DNA of 31,283 nucleotides from Bacteroidota bacterium (GTDB lineage Bacteria > Bacteroidota > Bacteroidia > Flavobacteriales_D > Crocinitomicaceae). Position 1 is the first letter of the stretch. Each line of letters starts with the position of its first letter. The translations under genes and the position numbers were made by a program. Shown in pieces: positions 23,717 to 31,283 of the stretch. The notes below the pieces were generated by a model. The model had not been told where the DNA came from and searched no databases. It saw nothing but the letters and a program-made list of their open reading frames with translations. The stretch covers positions 1 to 31,283 of the forward strand of contig JAHKAT010000211.1 of assembly GCA_018825925.1 (NCBI GenBank), given 5' to 3'.

Positions 23717-24730
23717 TTAGAACTGCCAAACATCATGTTCTATCGTTCTTATTTCTTCTTTTATTTTTTGACTTTCCATCAAAGCATCTACTCCAGTTCG
23801 GTAGGATTCAATCTTACGATCAAAAACACTACTTTCCTTATAGATAATTGCATTGAAGCGACGTTTCCAAAACAAGTCATCAAAACTCATCCATTGAGCA
23901 TCATTTTGCTCATTGTAAACCAAATAGTTGTTAAAGTAAAAACGACAATGTGGGAAATACAACCAGAATAATTCTTTCAAACCAGTTATTTTTTCAACTC
24001 CACCTTCATCTACTTTATCATAAACTACTGGTGCAATGGCAATAATACGAACATCTAATTGAGAGCGTTCTTTGTCAAAGAACCAATCTTCTTTAATTCG
24101 ATATTGAACAATATCCCCAGATGTATAATAAGTTGTATCACGAGGAGGATAGACGAATTCTTCAACTCCATCAGAGTTAATAAATGTTTTTGGATCACCA
24201 AATTCATCTGTTAAAGCTATATCACTTTGCGCCCCTAATCGACCGAAGTAATACAAAACTGCATCTCTGAAGATTGAATCAGTATAATAATTCTGTCCTG
24301 GAAGTGGATCAATAGGGTATTTTAACTGGTCACCATCTTTTTCACCAAAAACATTGTTTGGGTTATAAGGAGAGAACAATCTCAAGTCACCAAGTAAAAC
24401 GTGATTTCTTATCACTGTCCACAAAGACCATCGATCTGTGTTACGAATCCATTCTCCAGTTGTTGAAATTTCATCCAAAGGAAAATACAATGAGTGATTA
24501 ATTTTTTCACGCAAGTCTATATATTCCCATGCACGTTTTCCCCAGATATAATCTGCCTCACGTACATATTCATATGGTACTAAACGTTTGGTTGGAATAT
24601 GTTCACGAATGTAAACTCCATCAACAATACCATCAGATGGTACATTAACCGGTCCACCGTTTAGTTCAGGTTGCGCATACGCTACCCCAACTAATCCAAT
24701 CGCAATGATGTTAATAAATAGACTTTTCAT
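23717..24730 (-). CDS. gldN: Type IX secretion/gliding protein GldN
   Basis: A 337-residue exported protein (signal cleaved near Ala19, AYA|Q) matching GldN/PorN, which with GldK forms the periplasmic ring attached to the outer membrane. Recognisable blocks are GVYIREHIPTKRLVPYEYVREADYIWGKR and REKINHSLYFPL near the N-terminus and KELFWLYFPHCR, MSFDDLFWKRRF and IYKESSVFDRKI toward the end. Last gene of gldK-gldL-gldM-gldN, 12 bases after gldM, followed by a terminator. There is no gldO paralogue in the window. Confidence 0.93.
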   Translation of the reverse strand: MKSLFINIIAIGLVGVAYAQPELNGGPVNVPSDGIVDGVYIREHIPTKRLVPYEYVREADYIWGKRAWEYIDLREKINHSLYFPLDEISTTGEWIRNTDRWSLWTVIRNHVLLGDLRLFSPYNPNNVFGEKDGDQLKYPIDPLPGQNYYTDSIFRDAVLYYFGRLGAQSDIALTDEFGDPKTFINSDGVEEFVYPPRDTTYYTSGDIVQYRIKEDWFFDKERSQLDVRIIAIAPVVYDKVDEGGVEKITGLKELFWLYFPHCRFYFNNYLVYNEQNDAQWMSFDDLFWKRRFNAIIYKESSVFDRKIESYRTGVDALMESQKIKEEIRTIEHDVWQF

Positions 24731-24742
24731 ACTCTTTTCAAT

Positions 24743-26479
24743 TTATATAGTAAACGCTCCCGTTTTCTTTCTTTTCACCCCATCCGGACCAACTACCTCT
24801 GTAAAGAAAGTAATCACTGAACCAGGTTTTGCTTGTTTTAATAAAGACGACGCTGGTCCATTTAAAACATCTCCAGAACCTTTCGGAGGAGCACCAGGAT
24901 TACCTGGAATAATCAACTCCCAAGAAACAATTCTAAATGTTGCATTCAAAGGAATTTCAGGTGGATATTTCGAGAACAATCTTGTTTCAGCTCGCGAAGC
25001 TTTTTCACCTGCTTGAGCTGCACCAAAGTACAGTTCAGGATTTGGTAAATTTGAAACTCTAAATTCAAATGAACCCAAAGAAACAGTTTTATTCGTTATT
25101 GAAGATTTACCCGAAACATTGATTTTTGCCACTTTTACTTTATCAGGCGAAGCGATCCATCCAGTGCCAGATTTTGACAAAGAACCACCATTCATAGTTA
25201 AAACGGTTTGGTCGTAACCTGAAGCAACTGCATCTACTTTATTCGGATAACCTCTGTACAATACATTCAACTCAGGTAAAGAAACCGTACCCATTGGTTT
25301 CATAATCTTGATGTTTTTCTCCCAAGGTAAAGTTTTCGGAATACCCGATTTGTTTCGTATAGTTATTGTCCCTTTCAAATTCATTTCTGTTGCTCCTGAC
25401 GCCTTTGTTTTCACAAAACCTTTTCCGTCTCTAACTTCTGTAACGTTAGCTCCGTTTAAAGTTACACTCGGTTGTTTATCTGAATCATACGCAGCCATTA
25501 AAACCTGTACTTCAATTTCATCACCTGAGTTTGCTAATTCCGGACCGTAAGCCAAAGCCATGATCTTATTAAATGAATACTCTCCACCAGAAATACGACT
25601 ACGAATCAAAGCTACAGCATCTGCTCGGGCTGTCAATATTTCTTTTTGTAATGAAGATAAAGATGCAATTGCAGCAACGACTGGAGAGTGGTCAAAAGTT
25701 TTACCAATCCAGTGAACATTTTTCACTTCATGTACTTCTGATCTTTCTTCTTTCGTTAAAGAACCATAGATTTTTTTAATGGCCTCTTTATCATCTTGGT
25801 TAACGTTGGATGCAGCGATTGCTTTATCTACTTGTTTATTCAAATCTGCTTGATCTTTAAATGCCGTTACATTTGGGGCTTTAAAATAAAAACTTGGTTG
25901 ACCTTCACCTCCAGGATACTTCGCAATCAACTCTACCAAATCATTTCTGTATTTGTTAAAGTTATTCCAAAGCAATAAACCTTTTCCTTTTGGATTGGTT
26001 GTTTCCTCTCCAATTAAAATTTGCATTGGTTCATCGTACTTATCCATACTTTGAACATGTGACAAATTCATTCTAATTGGTTTTAGTGGACGAGTTGGAT
26101 CATATTTTTTAGTGATTATCGCCTCCTCTCCTGTCAACGTTAAATCTTCACCACAAACAGTTAAGATTTCCAATTTCAAGTCATCTATTTCTTTGATTCT
26201 CGCCGCGGTAATTTTATCTATTTCCTCAACTATTTTCACCAAAGTTTTTGCCTTTTTCGCACGCTCAGGCACCGAATTATCTACCGCTACTTCTTTCAAT
26301 TCAGACTCTTTCTCATTTCCACGGAAAAATTCTGTTTCGTTCGCTTTTTGGATATTTTCTTCAATTGCTACGAATGCATCCAATATGGATTTTGATACGT
26401 TCAAGGCTAACAATGCGGTGAGTACCAAGTACATCATCCCGACCATCTTCTGCCTCGGCGTTTCTTTACCTCCTGCCAT
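24743..26479 (-). CDS. gldM: Type IX secretion motor protein GldM
   Basis: A 578-residue inner-membrane protein with one N-terminal helix and a long periplasmic shaft of four domains that transmits GldL-driven movement to the outer-membrane GldK/GldN ring. MAGGKETPRQKM carries Arg9, reported in F. johnsoniae to face the GldL helices; the membrane helix is about 13-31. It lies in the canonical order, 41 bases after gldL and 12 bases before gldN, so this is the orthologous copy. The paralogue at 20748-22487 is of nearly equal length. Confidence 0.95.
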   Translation of the reverse strand: MAGGKETPRQKMVGMMYLVLTALLALNVSKSILDAFVAIEENIQKANETEFFRGNEKESELKEVAVDNSVPERAKKAKTLVKIVEEIDKITAARIKEIDDLKLEILTVCGEDLTLTGEEAIITKKYDPTRPLKPIRMNLSHVQSMDKYDEPMQILIGEETTNPKGKGLLLWNNFNKYRNDLVELIAKYPGGEGQPSFYFKAPNVTAFKDQADLNKQVDKAIAASNVNQDDKEAIKKIYGSLTKEERSEVHEVKNVHWIGKTFDHSPVVAAIASLSSLQKEILTARADAVALIRSRISGGEYSFNKIMALAYGPELANSGDEIEVQVLMAAYDSDKQPSVTLNGANVTEVRDGKGFVKTKASGATEMNLKGTITIRNKSGIPKTLPWEKNIKIMKPMGTVSLPELNVLYRGYPNKVDAVASGYDQTVLTMNGGSLSKSGTGWIASPDKVKVAKINVSGKSSITNKTVSLGSFEFRVSNLPNPELYFGAAQAGEKASRAETRLFSKYPPEIPLNATFRIVSWELIIPGNPGAPPKGSGDVLNGPASSLLKQAKPGSVITFFTEVVGPDGVKRKKTGAFTI

Positions 26480-26520
26480 TTCTTTCTACTTTAAAGTTTA
26501 GTTATGTTTCTTTTACAGTA

Positions 26521-27342
26521 TTAAGCTTTGGTAATTGTCATCGCCTTCAACATATTGCCGTAAACTGTATTCAAGTCTGAAAGATTTTTAGACAAGGTAG
26601 CCATGTTTTCTTTATATAAACGAGTGTCTTCAGCCGACGCAGATAAATCTGACATCAATTTAGTAACTTGACCTTGGAATTTCTCTGTTGCCTCTAAATG
26701 AGCTGATGAGCCTTTCAATTGCAATTCGTAAACGTTATTTAACGCTGACAAATTCTTAGAAACTTTTTGCATTTGTTCTCCAAATGACTCACCTTCTTTT
26801 TGAGAAGAAGTGATTCCAGCAATTGTTGAAGAAGCTCTTTCGTAAGATTCAGACAAAGAAGTAACTTTTTCAGAAGCCGCTTGCAAACTAGATACGTAAG
26901 AATCTGTTGCTGCTGCTGCTGTGGTAACACCTTTTAATTGCGCTGCATTTTCACCCAACGCTCTCATTCCATCGCCTAATCTCTCAATTAAGTGGCTATC
27001 AATTTTTGCTTCTTCAAGCATTTTATCTAATTCACCAGAAATACCAGTTCCACCACCTTTCATTTTGTTACGAGCATTTTCTGCTAAAGCTTCGTGGTCT
27101 AATTCTTCTGAGTGTCCTAAAGCCAACTCTGGATAAACTAATTCCCAGTTTGGATCTTCATGAATAGGCTCAAAGGCTGAAAAGATAAAGATTAATGCCT
27201 CAGTGGATAAACCAACAACCAACATCGCTCCTGCAAATGGCCAGTGCATAATCTTAAACATTGCACCAATGATTACGACAGCTGCACCAAAACCGTACAG
27301 TTTCGCCATAAACAATTTCCATCCTTTACTTCCTGGTTTCAT
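26521..27342 (-). CDS. gldL: Type IX secretion motor protein GldL
   Basis: Inner-membrane motor subunit using proton motive force. The 273 residues have two membrane helices (about 14-32 and 37-56) joined by a short loop, then a long cytoplasmic helical tail rich in Ala/Ser/Glu. The charged or polar intramembrane residues known from F. johnsoniae GldL (Tyr13, Lys27, His30, Glu49) have counterparts here: Tyr16 in YGFGAAVV, Lys30 and His33 in FKIMHWPF, Glu48 in LSTEALIF. The inter-helix loop is shorter than in F. johnsoniae. It is 41 bases from both gldK and gldM. Only one gldL is seen although there are two gldM genes. Confidence 0.95.
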   Translation of the reverse strand: MKPGSKGWKLFMAKLYGFGAAVVIIGAMFKIMHWPFAGAMLVVGLSTEALIFIFSAFEPIHEDPNWELVYPELALGHSEELDHEALAENARNKMKGGGTGISGELDKMLEEAKIDSHLIERLGDGMRALGENAAQLKGVTTAAAATDSYVSSLQAASEKVTSLSESYERASSTIAGITSSQKEGESFGEQMQKVSKNLSALNNVYELQLKGSSAHLEATEKFQGQVTKLMSDLSASAEDTRLYKENMATLSKNLSDLNTVYGNMLKAMTITKA

Positions 27343-27383
27343 AATTTCAATTTTTTTTGGGTTTTTAAATTTTTAGTTGTGTC

Positions 27384-28928
27384 TTATCTTAATTGAATGT
27401 CGCTTTGAATTTCCTCATTTCCTTCTTGAGAGAAATCTTTTCCTCCTCGACCTAGGTGAGTCATTACATTTCGATAACCAATAAAAGATTTTGCTGTATC
27501 CTGATACTCATACGATCTAGTACCATTATTCAAATAATATCCTATATCTTTCCAAGAACCTCCTCTTAAAACTTTACGCTTCATTGAAGGTGGATCCCAG
27601 TCCATTGCATCATATCTGTGCTCTGAATTCAAATCATTCGAAAACTCATACATTGATTCATCATATGCAGTTTCACACCACTCTGCAACATTTCCTGCCA
27701 TACAGTACAAACCAAATGCATTCGGGTTGTACGAGAATACTTTAACTGTTTGGAAACCTCCATCCTCAAAATATCTACCACGCATTGGCTTAAAGTTACC
27801 CAAGAAACAACCTGCTTCATTTCTAATATATGGTCCACCCCATGGATAAGGCTGTAAAGCCAAATCACCACGTGAACCTCTTTCCCATTCTGACTCAGAT
27901 GGCAAACGGAAATCGTTCACAAAGATTTCACCCATACTAATCAAAAAGTTGTTCAACAATTGTGTTCTCCAAATTGAGAAAGCACGCGTTTGTTGCCAAG
28001 TCACACCAACAATAGGATAATTATCATAGGCTGGATGCCAGAAATACATGTTGGTCATCGGGTCATTAAAACTGTATGTGAAGTCACGCACCCAGCAAAG
28101 AGTATCTGGATATACATTGATCACTTCATCAATCACAAATCTTGAACGATCTTCATGACCACGAATAGCATTATTTTGTCCCTTCTCATTGAAGAATCCC
28201 ATATCCTTATCCAATCCTTGAGGATTGTTATTGAAAGGATTTGGTGGAGTCTCCAAATTACGGTGTTCTTCCACAAGTTTATTTCCTTGACTGTCAAAAC
28301 CATCAGGAATGATATTGATTCTACCTCTTTTAGCAGCCTCACGGTAATCAATCCAATAGTATTTGTACATCAATTTACGCACATCTATTTCTCTTCTTTT
28401 AAAGAAACGCTCTGGTGAAGGATAATACATATCCGCCAACAATGGAACTAATTCTTTATCGTTGTAATCGAAACTACGATCCCAATTCAAATTGAAAATA
28501 GTTCTGTTAAGCTCTCTATCCGAAGGATCGAATTCAACATACTCTAAACCGCCTTCATCAAAATACTCATCCTCGTAGTTGATGTAACGACTCGCGTCAT
28601 CATCATCCTCTAGATTATAGTAAATTTTGTCTCTTGCGATAGAATCACGCACCCATTCCACAAACTGACGATACTCGTTGTTTGAAATTTCGGTTTGATC
28701 CATGTAGAATGCCGCAACAGAAACTGTCTTTGCACGCGATTGATGCAAGAATGGAACGTCTTGATCGTTCTCACCCATCGTGTAACTGCCCCCAGGGACA
28801 TACACCATACCAAGTGGGATTTCAGGAATATAGAGTGGCCTGTTCAAAACGCCTGTTAGGTCACCTGATCTGGTGCTACAAGCGCCAATAATCGAACCAA
28901 TCACTCCAATAATAAATAGTCTTTTCAT
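27384..28928 (-). CDS. gldK: Type IX secretion/gliding lipoprotein GldK
   Basis: A 514-residue outer-membrane lipoprotein (IIGAC, lipid Cys17) with a formylglycine-generating-enzyme (SUMF1) fold: GMVYVPGGSYTMGENDQDVPF, VAAFYMDQTEISNNEYRQFV, RLPSESEWERGSRG, FGLYCMAGNVAEW, RKVLRGGSWKD and SFIGYRN. GldK is longer than simple SUMF1 proteins because of an acidic insertion (about residues 105-270). It serves as a structural ring component with GldN, not as an enzyme. First of the four gld genes; 117 bases separate it from the PorP/SprF-like gene upstream. Confidence 0.95.
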   Translation of the reverse strand: MKRLFIIGVIGSIIGACSTRSGDLTGVLNRPLYIPEIPLGMVYVPGGSYTMGENDQDVPFLHQSRAKTVSVAAFYMDQTEISNNEYRQFVEWVRDSIARDKIYYNLEDDDDASRYINYEDEYFDEGGLEYVEFDPSDRELNRTIFNLNWDRSFDYNDKELVPLLADMYYPSPERFFKRREIDVRKLMYKYYWIDYREAAKRGRINIIPDGFDSQGNKLVEEHRNLETPPNPFNNNPQGLDKDMGFFNEKGQNNAIRGHEDRSRFVIDEVINVYPDTLCWVRDFTYSFNDPMTNMYFWHPAYDNYPIVGVTWQQTRAFSIWRTQLLNNFLISMGEIFVNDFRLPSESEWERGSRGDLALQPYPWGGPYIRNEAGCFLGNFKPMRGRYFEDGGFQTVKVFSYNPNAFGLYCMAGNVAEWCETAYDESMYEFSNDLNSEHRYDAMDWDPPSMKRKVLRGGSWKDIGYYLNNGTRSYEYQDTAKSFIGYRNVMTHLGRGGKDFSQEGNEEIQSDIQLR

Positions 28929-29045
28929 GCTACCTCTTTAATTAACATTTTCCAGTCACCAATGAACATTCTACAGGTTTCATTTAACATTGGTATAACG
29001 GAATGTTTTACAAAATAGTTACAAAGATTAGAAAAAAAAATCAAA

Positions 29046-29996
29046 TTACAACCATCTAGGATGTTTTGAAGGTGTTTTCTTTAATGGTGGAAGATAATAA
29101 CAATACTTCAATAGTATTTCATGGCTTCCACGTGATACGGTACTTAATTTATTTACTGTTAAGTCATACGAATATCCGACCGTAAAATTGTTTTTAGAAC
29201 CGCCTATCATGATCGCTATCGCGTCATTGGTTCTATAGGTCAACCCACCATATGCATCTAATGGACCGATTGGTAAAATATATCTTGCGTTAAAATCCAT
29301 AGAAGATTTAACGGCATCTGTTCTAAATAAAAAATTACCATTAATTACACCAGGCCCTAATGGATCTGTTGTATAGCCTCCCATTATGTAATAATGTCTT
29401 GCGCTGTTATAGGTTTGTTCAAATTTTGCAGTACCTAAATCAACCGTTTGAGAAAGTCGTGGTGCATTAGCATGAGTTGTTGAGATTCCAACATAATAAT
29501 TCTCAAGGCCCTTAAAATACACACCGAAATTAACGTCAAGACTGTTTGCTTTAAAACCAACAGGTAGTGACGGATCAAAATCGTTGGTCGGTGGAATCCA
29601 ATCTGGATTAATACCAAAATTAAAGAGACCTGCTCCTAATCCTACTTGTAAAGTACCATAGTCGGTATATACAGGGTACGCATAATTTAATAATACGTTG
29701 TTTTGCTTTGCAAAGCCAATGCGGTCATGAAAAAACGACAAACCAACACCTCCTGGAAAATAGCGATTTATATTTGCCTCAACATTAAATACCATGGAAA
29801 CAGGAGCACCTGTTACTTTATCCCATTGATTTCTATAAATGGAAGTTCCACAAATACCTTCGTCTATACCAGTTTCACCTGGGTTAAGACTCATTTTATC
29901 ATAAATAAAATGGGTGATAATTTTGTCTTGCTGAGCATTAAAACCTAAGGAGATCAAGGTCGTAGCCAGTAGGAACGCATAACGAAGTTGTACCAT
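29046..29996 (-). CDS. PorP/SprF-family outer-membrane protein
   Basis: A 316-residue exported protein (signal cleaved near Ala21) of the Bacteroidota type IX secretion membrane protein PorP/SprF family. It shows the family lead HFIYDKMSLNPGETG and YRNQWDKVTGAPVSM, barrel-like strands throughout, and the basic C-terminal tail KTPSKHPRWL. PorP/SprF proteins partner with secreted surface or adhesin proteins, and PorP precedes porKLMN in Porphyromonas. Here the gene lies directly upstream of gldK on the same strand, the same arrangement. Many genomes carry several paralogues, so PorP itself is not certain. Confidence 0.85.
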   Translation of the reverse strand: MVQLRYAFLLATTLISLGFNAQQDKIITHFIYDKMSLNPGETGIDEGICGTSIYRNQWDKVTGAPVSMVFNVEANINRYFPGGVGLSFFHDRIGFAKQNNVLLNYAYPVYTDYGTLQVGLGAGLFNFGINPDWIPPTNDFDPSLPVGFKANSLDVNFGVYFKGLENYYVGISTTHANAPRLSQTVDLGTAKFEQTYNSARHYYIMGGYTTDPLGPGVINGNFLFRTDAVKSSMDFNARYILPIGPLDAYGGLTYRTNDAIAIMIGGSKNNFTVGYSYDLTVNKLSTVSRGSHEILLKYCYYLPPLKKTPSKHPRWL

Positions 29997-30135
29997 ATAT
30001 TGTTTAATATTCTAGTCTTTCAATAACCTAATCTAAGGTGGTCTATAACTTTTGAGCCACTAAAATAAGGAAAGTTGCTTAAAAAAATAAAAAAGTCGTT
30101 AATTATTCTACTTTATTTTAAAGCCTTTTTTTTAA

Positions 30136-31278
30136 TTATTCTAGTTTTTGATAAGTTTTCCACCATAAATCGGGAATTTCATTTTTCATTGAACGCTGAT
30201 AATCTTCAAAATCGCAAGGTACCAAATGATGCCTTAGATACCGTTGTCCATTTTGGGACGGATATGGCACCTCCATCCACCAACGCTCACTTTTATTGCT
30301 TTTGTAAAACACAATTTCATCCTCTACCCCTTCATCCATATGCACTGCAAATCGAATATACTCCTTTTTAGAACCGATAGGAAAGTCTCCCTTTCGCTGT
30401 GTATACCCTTCAATAAAGTACCAGATCATTTGAGCTACCAATTCATGTGCTGTATCTGAATCTTGGTCGGGCTCTAAATTAAAAATGCCCAGCGACATTA
30501 ATTTATCACTGATCCCTGCATATCTCGTTATTTGACAAATTTGATCTGCATAAAAACCATTTGGATTTTGTCCTTTTTGACCTGGAAAATCTGAATTTCG
30601 TATGCTTTTCACATCAACACTCAAGATATCTGAATTTCGCAAATGTGGCTCTGCTCGTTTAAAATCAGTGTTGAATTCTCCCAAACGGCAATAATCGAAA
30701 TATAATTTATCGAACAATTCCATTTCATGCTTGCCATTCATTGGTGCCTGACAGCCAATATTAGCGAAATTAAAGAGGTAACATGGTCGCTGAACCAATA
30801 GGTGACTTACATAATTTTGAGCGGTAAAGGGCTCGTCTGGTCTTCCTATATCTAATTTGCTATCTACTGAGCAAATGTTAATTAATTGCTCCAACTGCTC
30901 AAACCCCTGGTAAACACCGTATGTAAGGTCTTGTGAACCGCCTATAACTACTGGGATAATTTCATTTTTCACTAACTCTTTGCAAACAGTTGCAATAGCG
31001 AAATAAGTATCTTCTATATTTAGACCTGGTTCAATGGTTCCTAAATCATAAATATTTGTTTTCCAAAGATCTCCTGGAAACAATTTATAAAAAGCATGCC
31101 TGAATCGGTCGTCAGAATTATTGGCAATTGTTTTGCCAGAATTTCTAAATTCCGGAACGTAAATTAATGCTACTCCTCCTTTTGAAAACTCTGGAAACGA
31201 TCCTGTCGTATGAATTTTCAAGAAATCACCCAAGGTACCTTCATTCGAAGCTACAGTTTCAACGGGAGCAAAATACAT
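30136..31278 (-). CDS. Arginase/formimidoylglutamase-family protein, metal ligands degenerate
   Basis: About 380 residues with the ureohydrolase fold: VVIGGSQDLTYG at 111-122, CSVDSKLDIG at 137-146 and LSVDVKSIRNSD at 220-231 take the places of the usual GGDHS, DAHxD and SxDxDxxDP metal motifs. Asp139, Asp143 and Asp222 remain, but Gln116, Lys141 and Lys224 stand where His, His and Asp are expected, so the two-manganese site is probably gone. Similar genes are often auto-named hutG. It lies upstream of the PorP-like and gldK genes. The start may lie beyond the window edge, since only five bases precede this ATG. Confidence 0.75.
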   Translation of the reverse strand: MYFAPVETVASNEGTLGDFLKIHTTGSFPEFSKGGVALIYVPEFRNSGKTIANNSDDRFRHAFYKLFPGDLWKTNIYDLGTIEPGLNIEDTYFAIATVCKELVKNEIIPVVIGGSQDLTYGVYQGFEQLEQLINICSVDSKLDIGRPDEPFTAQNYVSHLLVQRPCYLFNFANIGCQAPMNGKHEMELFDKLYFDYCRLGEFNTDFKRAEPHLRNSDILSVDVKSIRNSDFPGQKGQNPNGFYADQICQITRYAGISDKLMSLGIFNLEPDQDSDTAHELVAQMIWYFIEGYTQRKGDFPIGSKKEYIRFAVHMDEGVEDEIVFYKSNKSERWWMEVPYPSQNGQRYLRHHLVPCDFEDYQRSMKNEIPDLWWKTYQKLE

Positions 31279-31283
31279 TTCCA

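Noticed and set aside
24743..26479. Recent gene conversion between the two gldM genes
   Set aside because: N-terminal proteins are nearly identical, but their codons differ at many synonymous positions, which points to selection and not recent exchange.
30136..31278. Calling the arginase-like gene hutG
   Set aside because: Expected metal ligands are missing and no other histidine-degradation gene is in the window.

Overview
The window comes from an AT-rich member of the Bacteroidota, most likely order Flavobacteriales. Three things support this. It carries genes for the type IX secretion/gliding system (gldB, gldC, gldD, gldE, gldK, gldL, gldM, gldN and a PorP/SprF-like gene). Several genes have the Bacteroidota -7 promoter element TAnnTTTG, and Shine-Dalgarno sequences are mostly absent. 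The GldM N-termini resemble the form I associate with Crocinitomicaceae/Fluviicola-type bacteria, but that family-level placement is recollection and uncertain. No rRNA, tRNA, CRISPR array, phage or insertion sequence was seen.

Layout. 1-4.5 kb: hup (minus strand, with terminator), then mutY and a tight ssb-gldE-gldD-folK run. 4.6-7.3 kb: an OmpA-like/TPR lipoprotein gene and a convergent GT-B glycosyltransferase. 7.4-9.4 kb: clpP and clpX, each with its own signals. 9.5-12.3 kb (minus): gldB-gldC-DUF2797-trmB, with overlapping or nearly touching genes. 12.3-17 kb (plus): beta-barrel protein, nadE, large secreted M48 metalloprotease, second beta-barrel protein. 17-18.1 kb: adrenodoxin-type ferredoxin, a Rieske-fold lipoprotein without the cluster ligands, and a small basic secreted protein. 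18.1-18.7 kb: gene-poor, with a 31-bp near-perfect palindrome and a possible 39-codon ORF. 18.7-22.5 kb (minus): a stand-alone second gldM paralogue followed by an ABC-F ATPase. 22.6-23.7 kb (plus): the phenylalanine hydroxylase operon phhA-phhB. 23.7-31.3 kb (minus): arginase-fold protein, PorP/SprF-like protein, gldK, gldL, gldM, gldN.

The most interesting signal lies ahead of phhA. An 18-codon ORF (22603-22659) contains three consecutive Tyr codons. It is followed by a strong intrinsic terminator just before phhA, and the RNA can form mutually exclusive 1:2, 2:3 and 3:4 pairings placed as in classical ribosome-mediated attenuators. PhhA makes tyrosine from phenylalanine, so a tyrosine-sensing leader would switch the operon on when charged tRNA-Tyr is scarce. 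I know of no described attenuator of this kind for a phenylalanine hydroxylase, but I could not search.

A second theme is the gliding/T9SS machinery. The core motor and outer-membrane genes lie together in about 30 kb. There are two full-length GldM proteins that both keep the motor-facing N-terminus but differ in their periplasmic domains, which suggests that one GldL motor could drive alternative GldM shafts, or that there are two motor types. Next to the gldKLMN genes lies an arginase-family protein in which half of the expected metal ligands are replaced.
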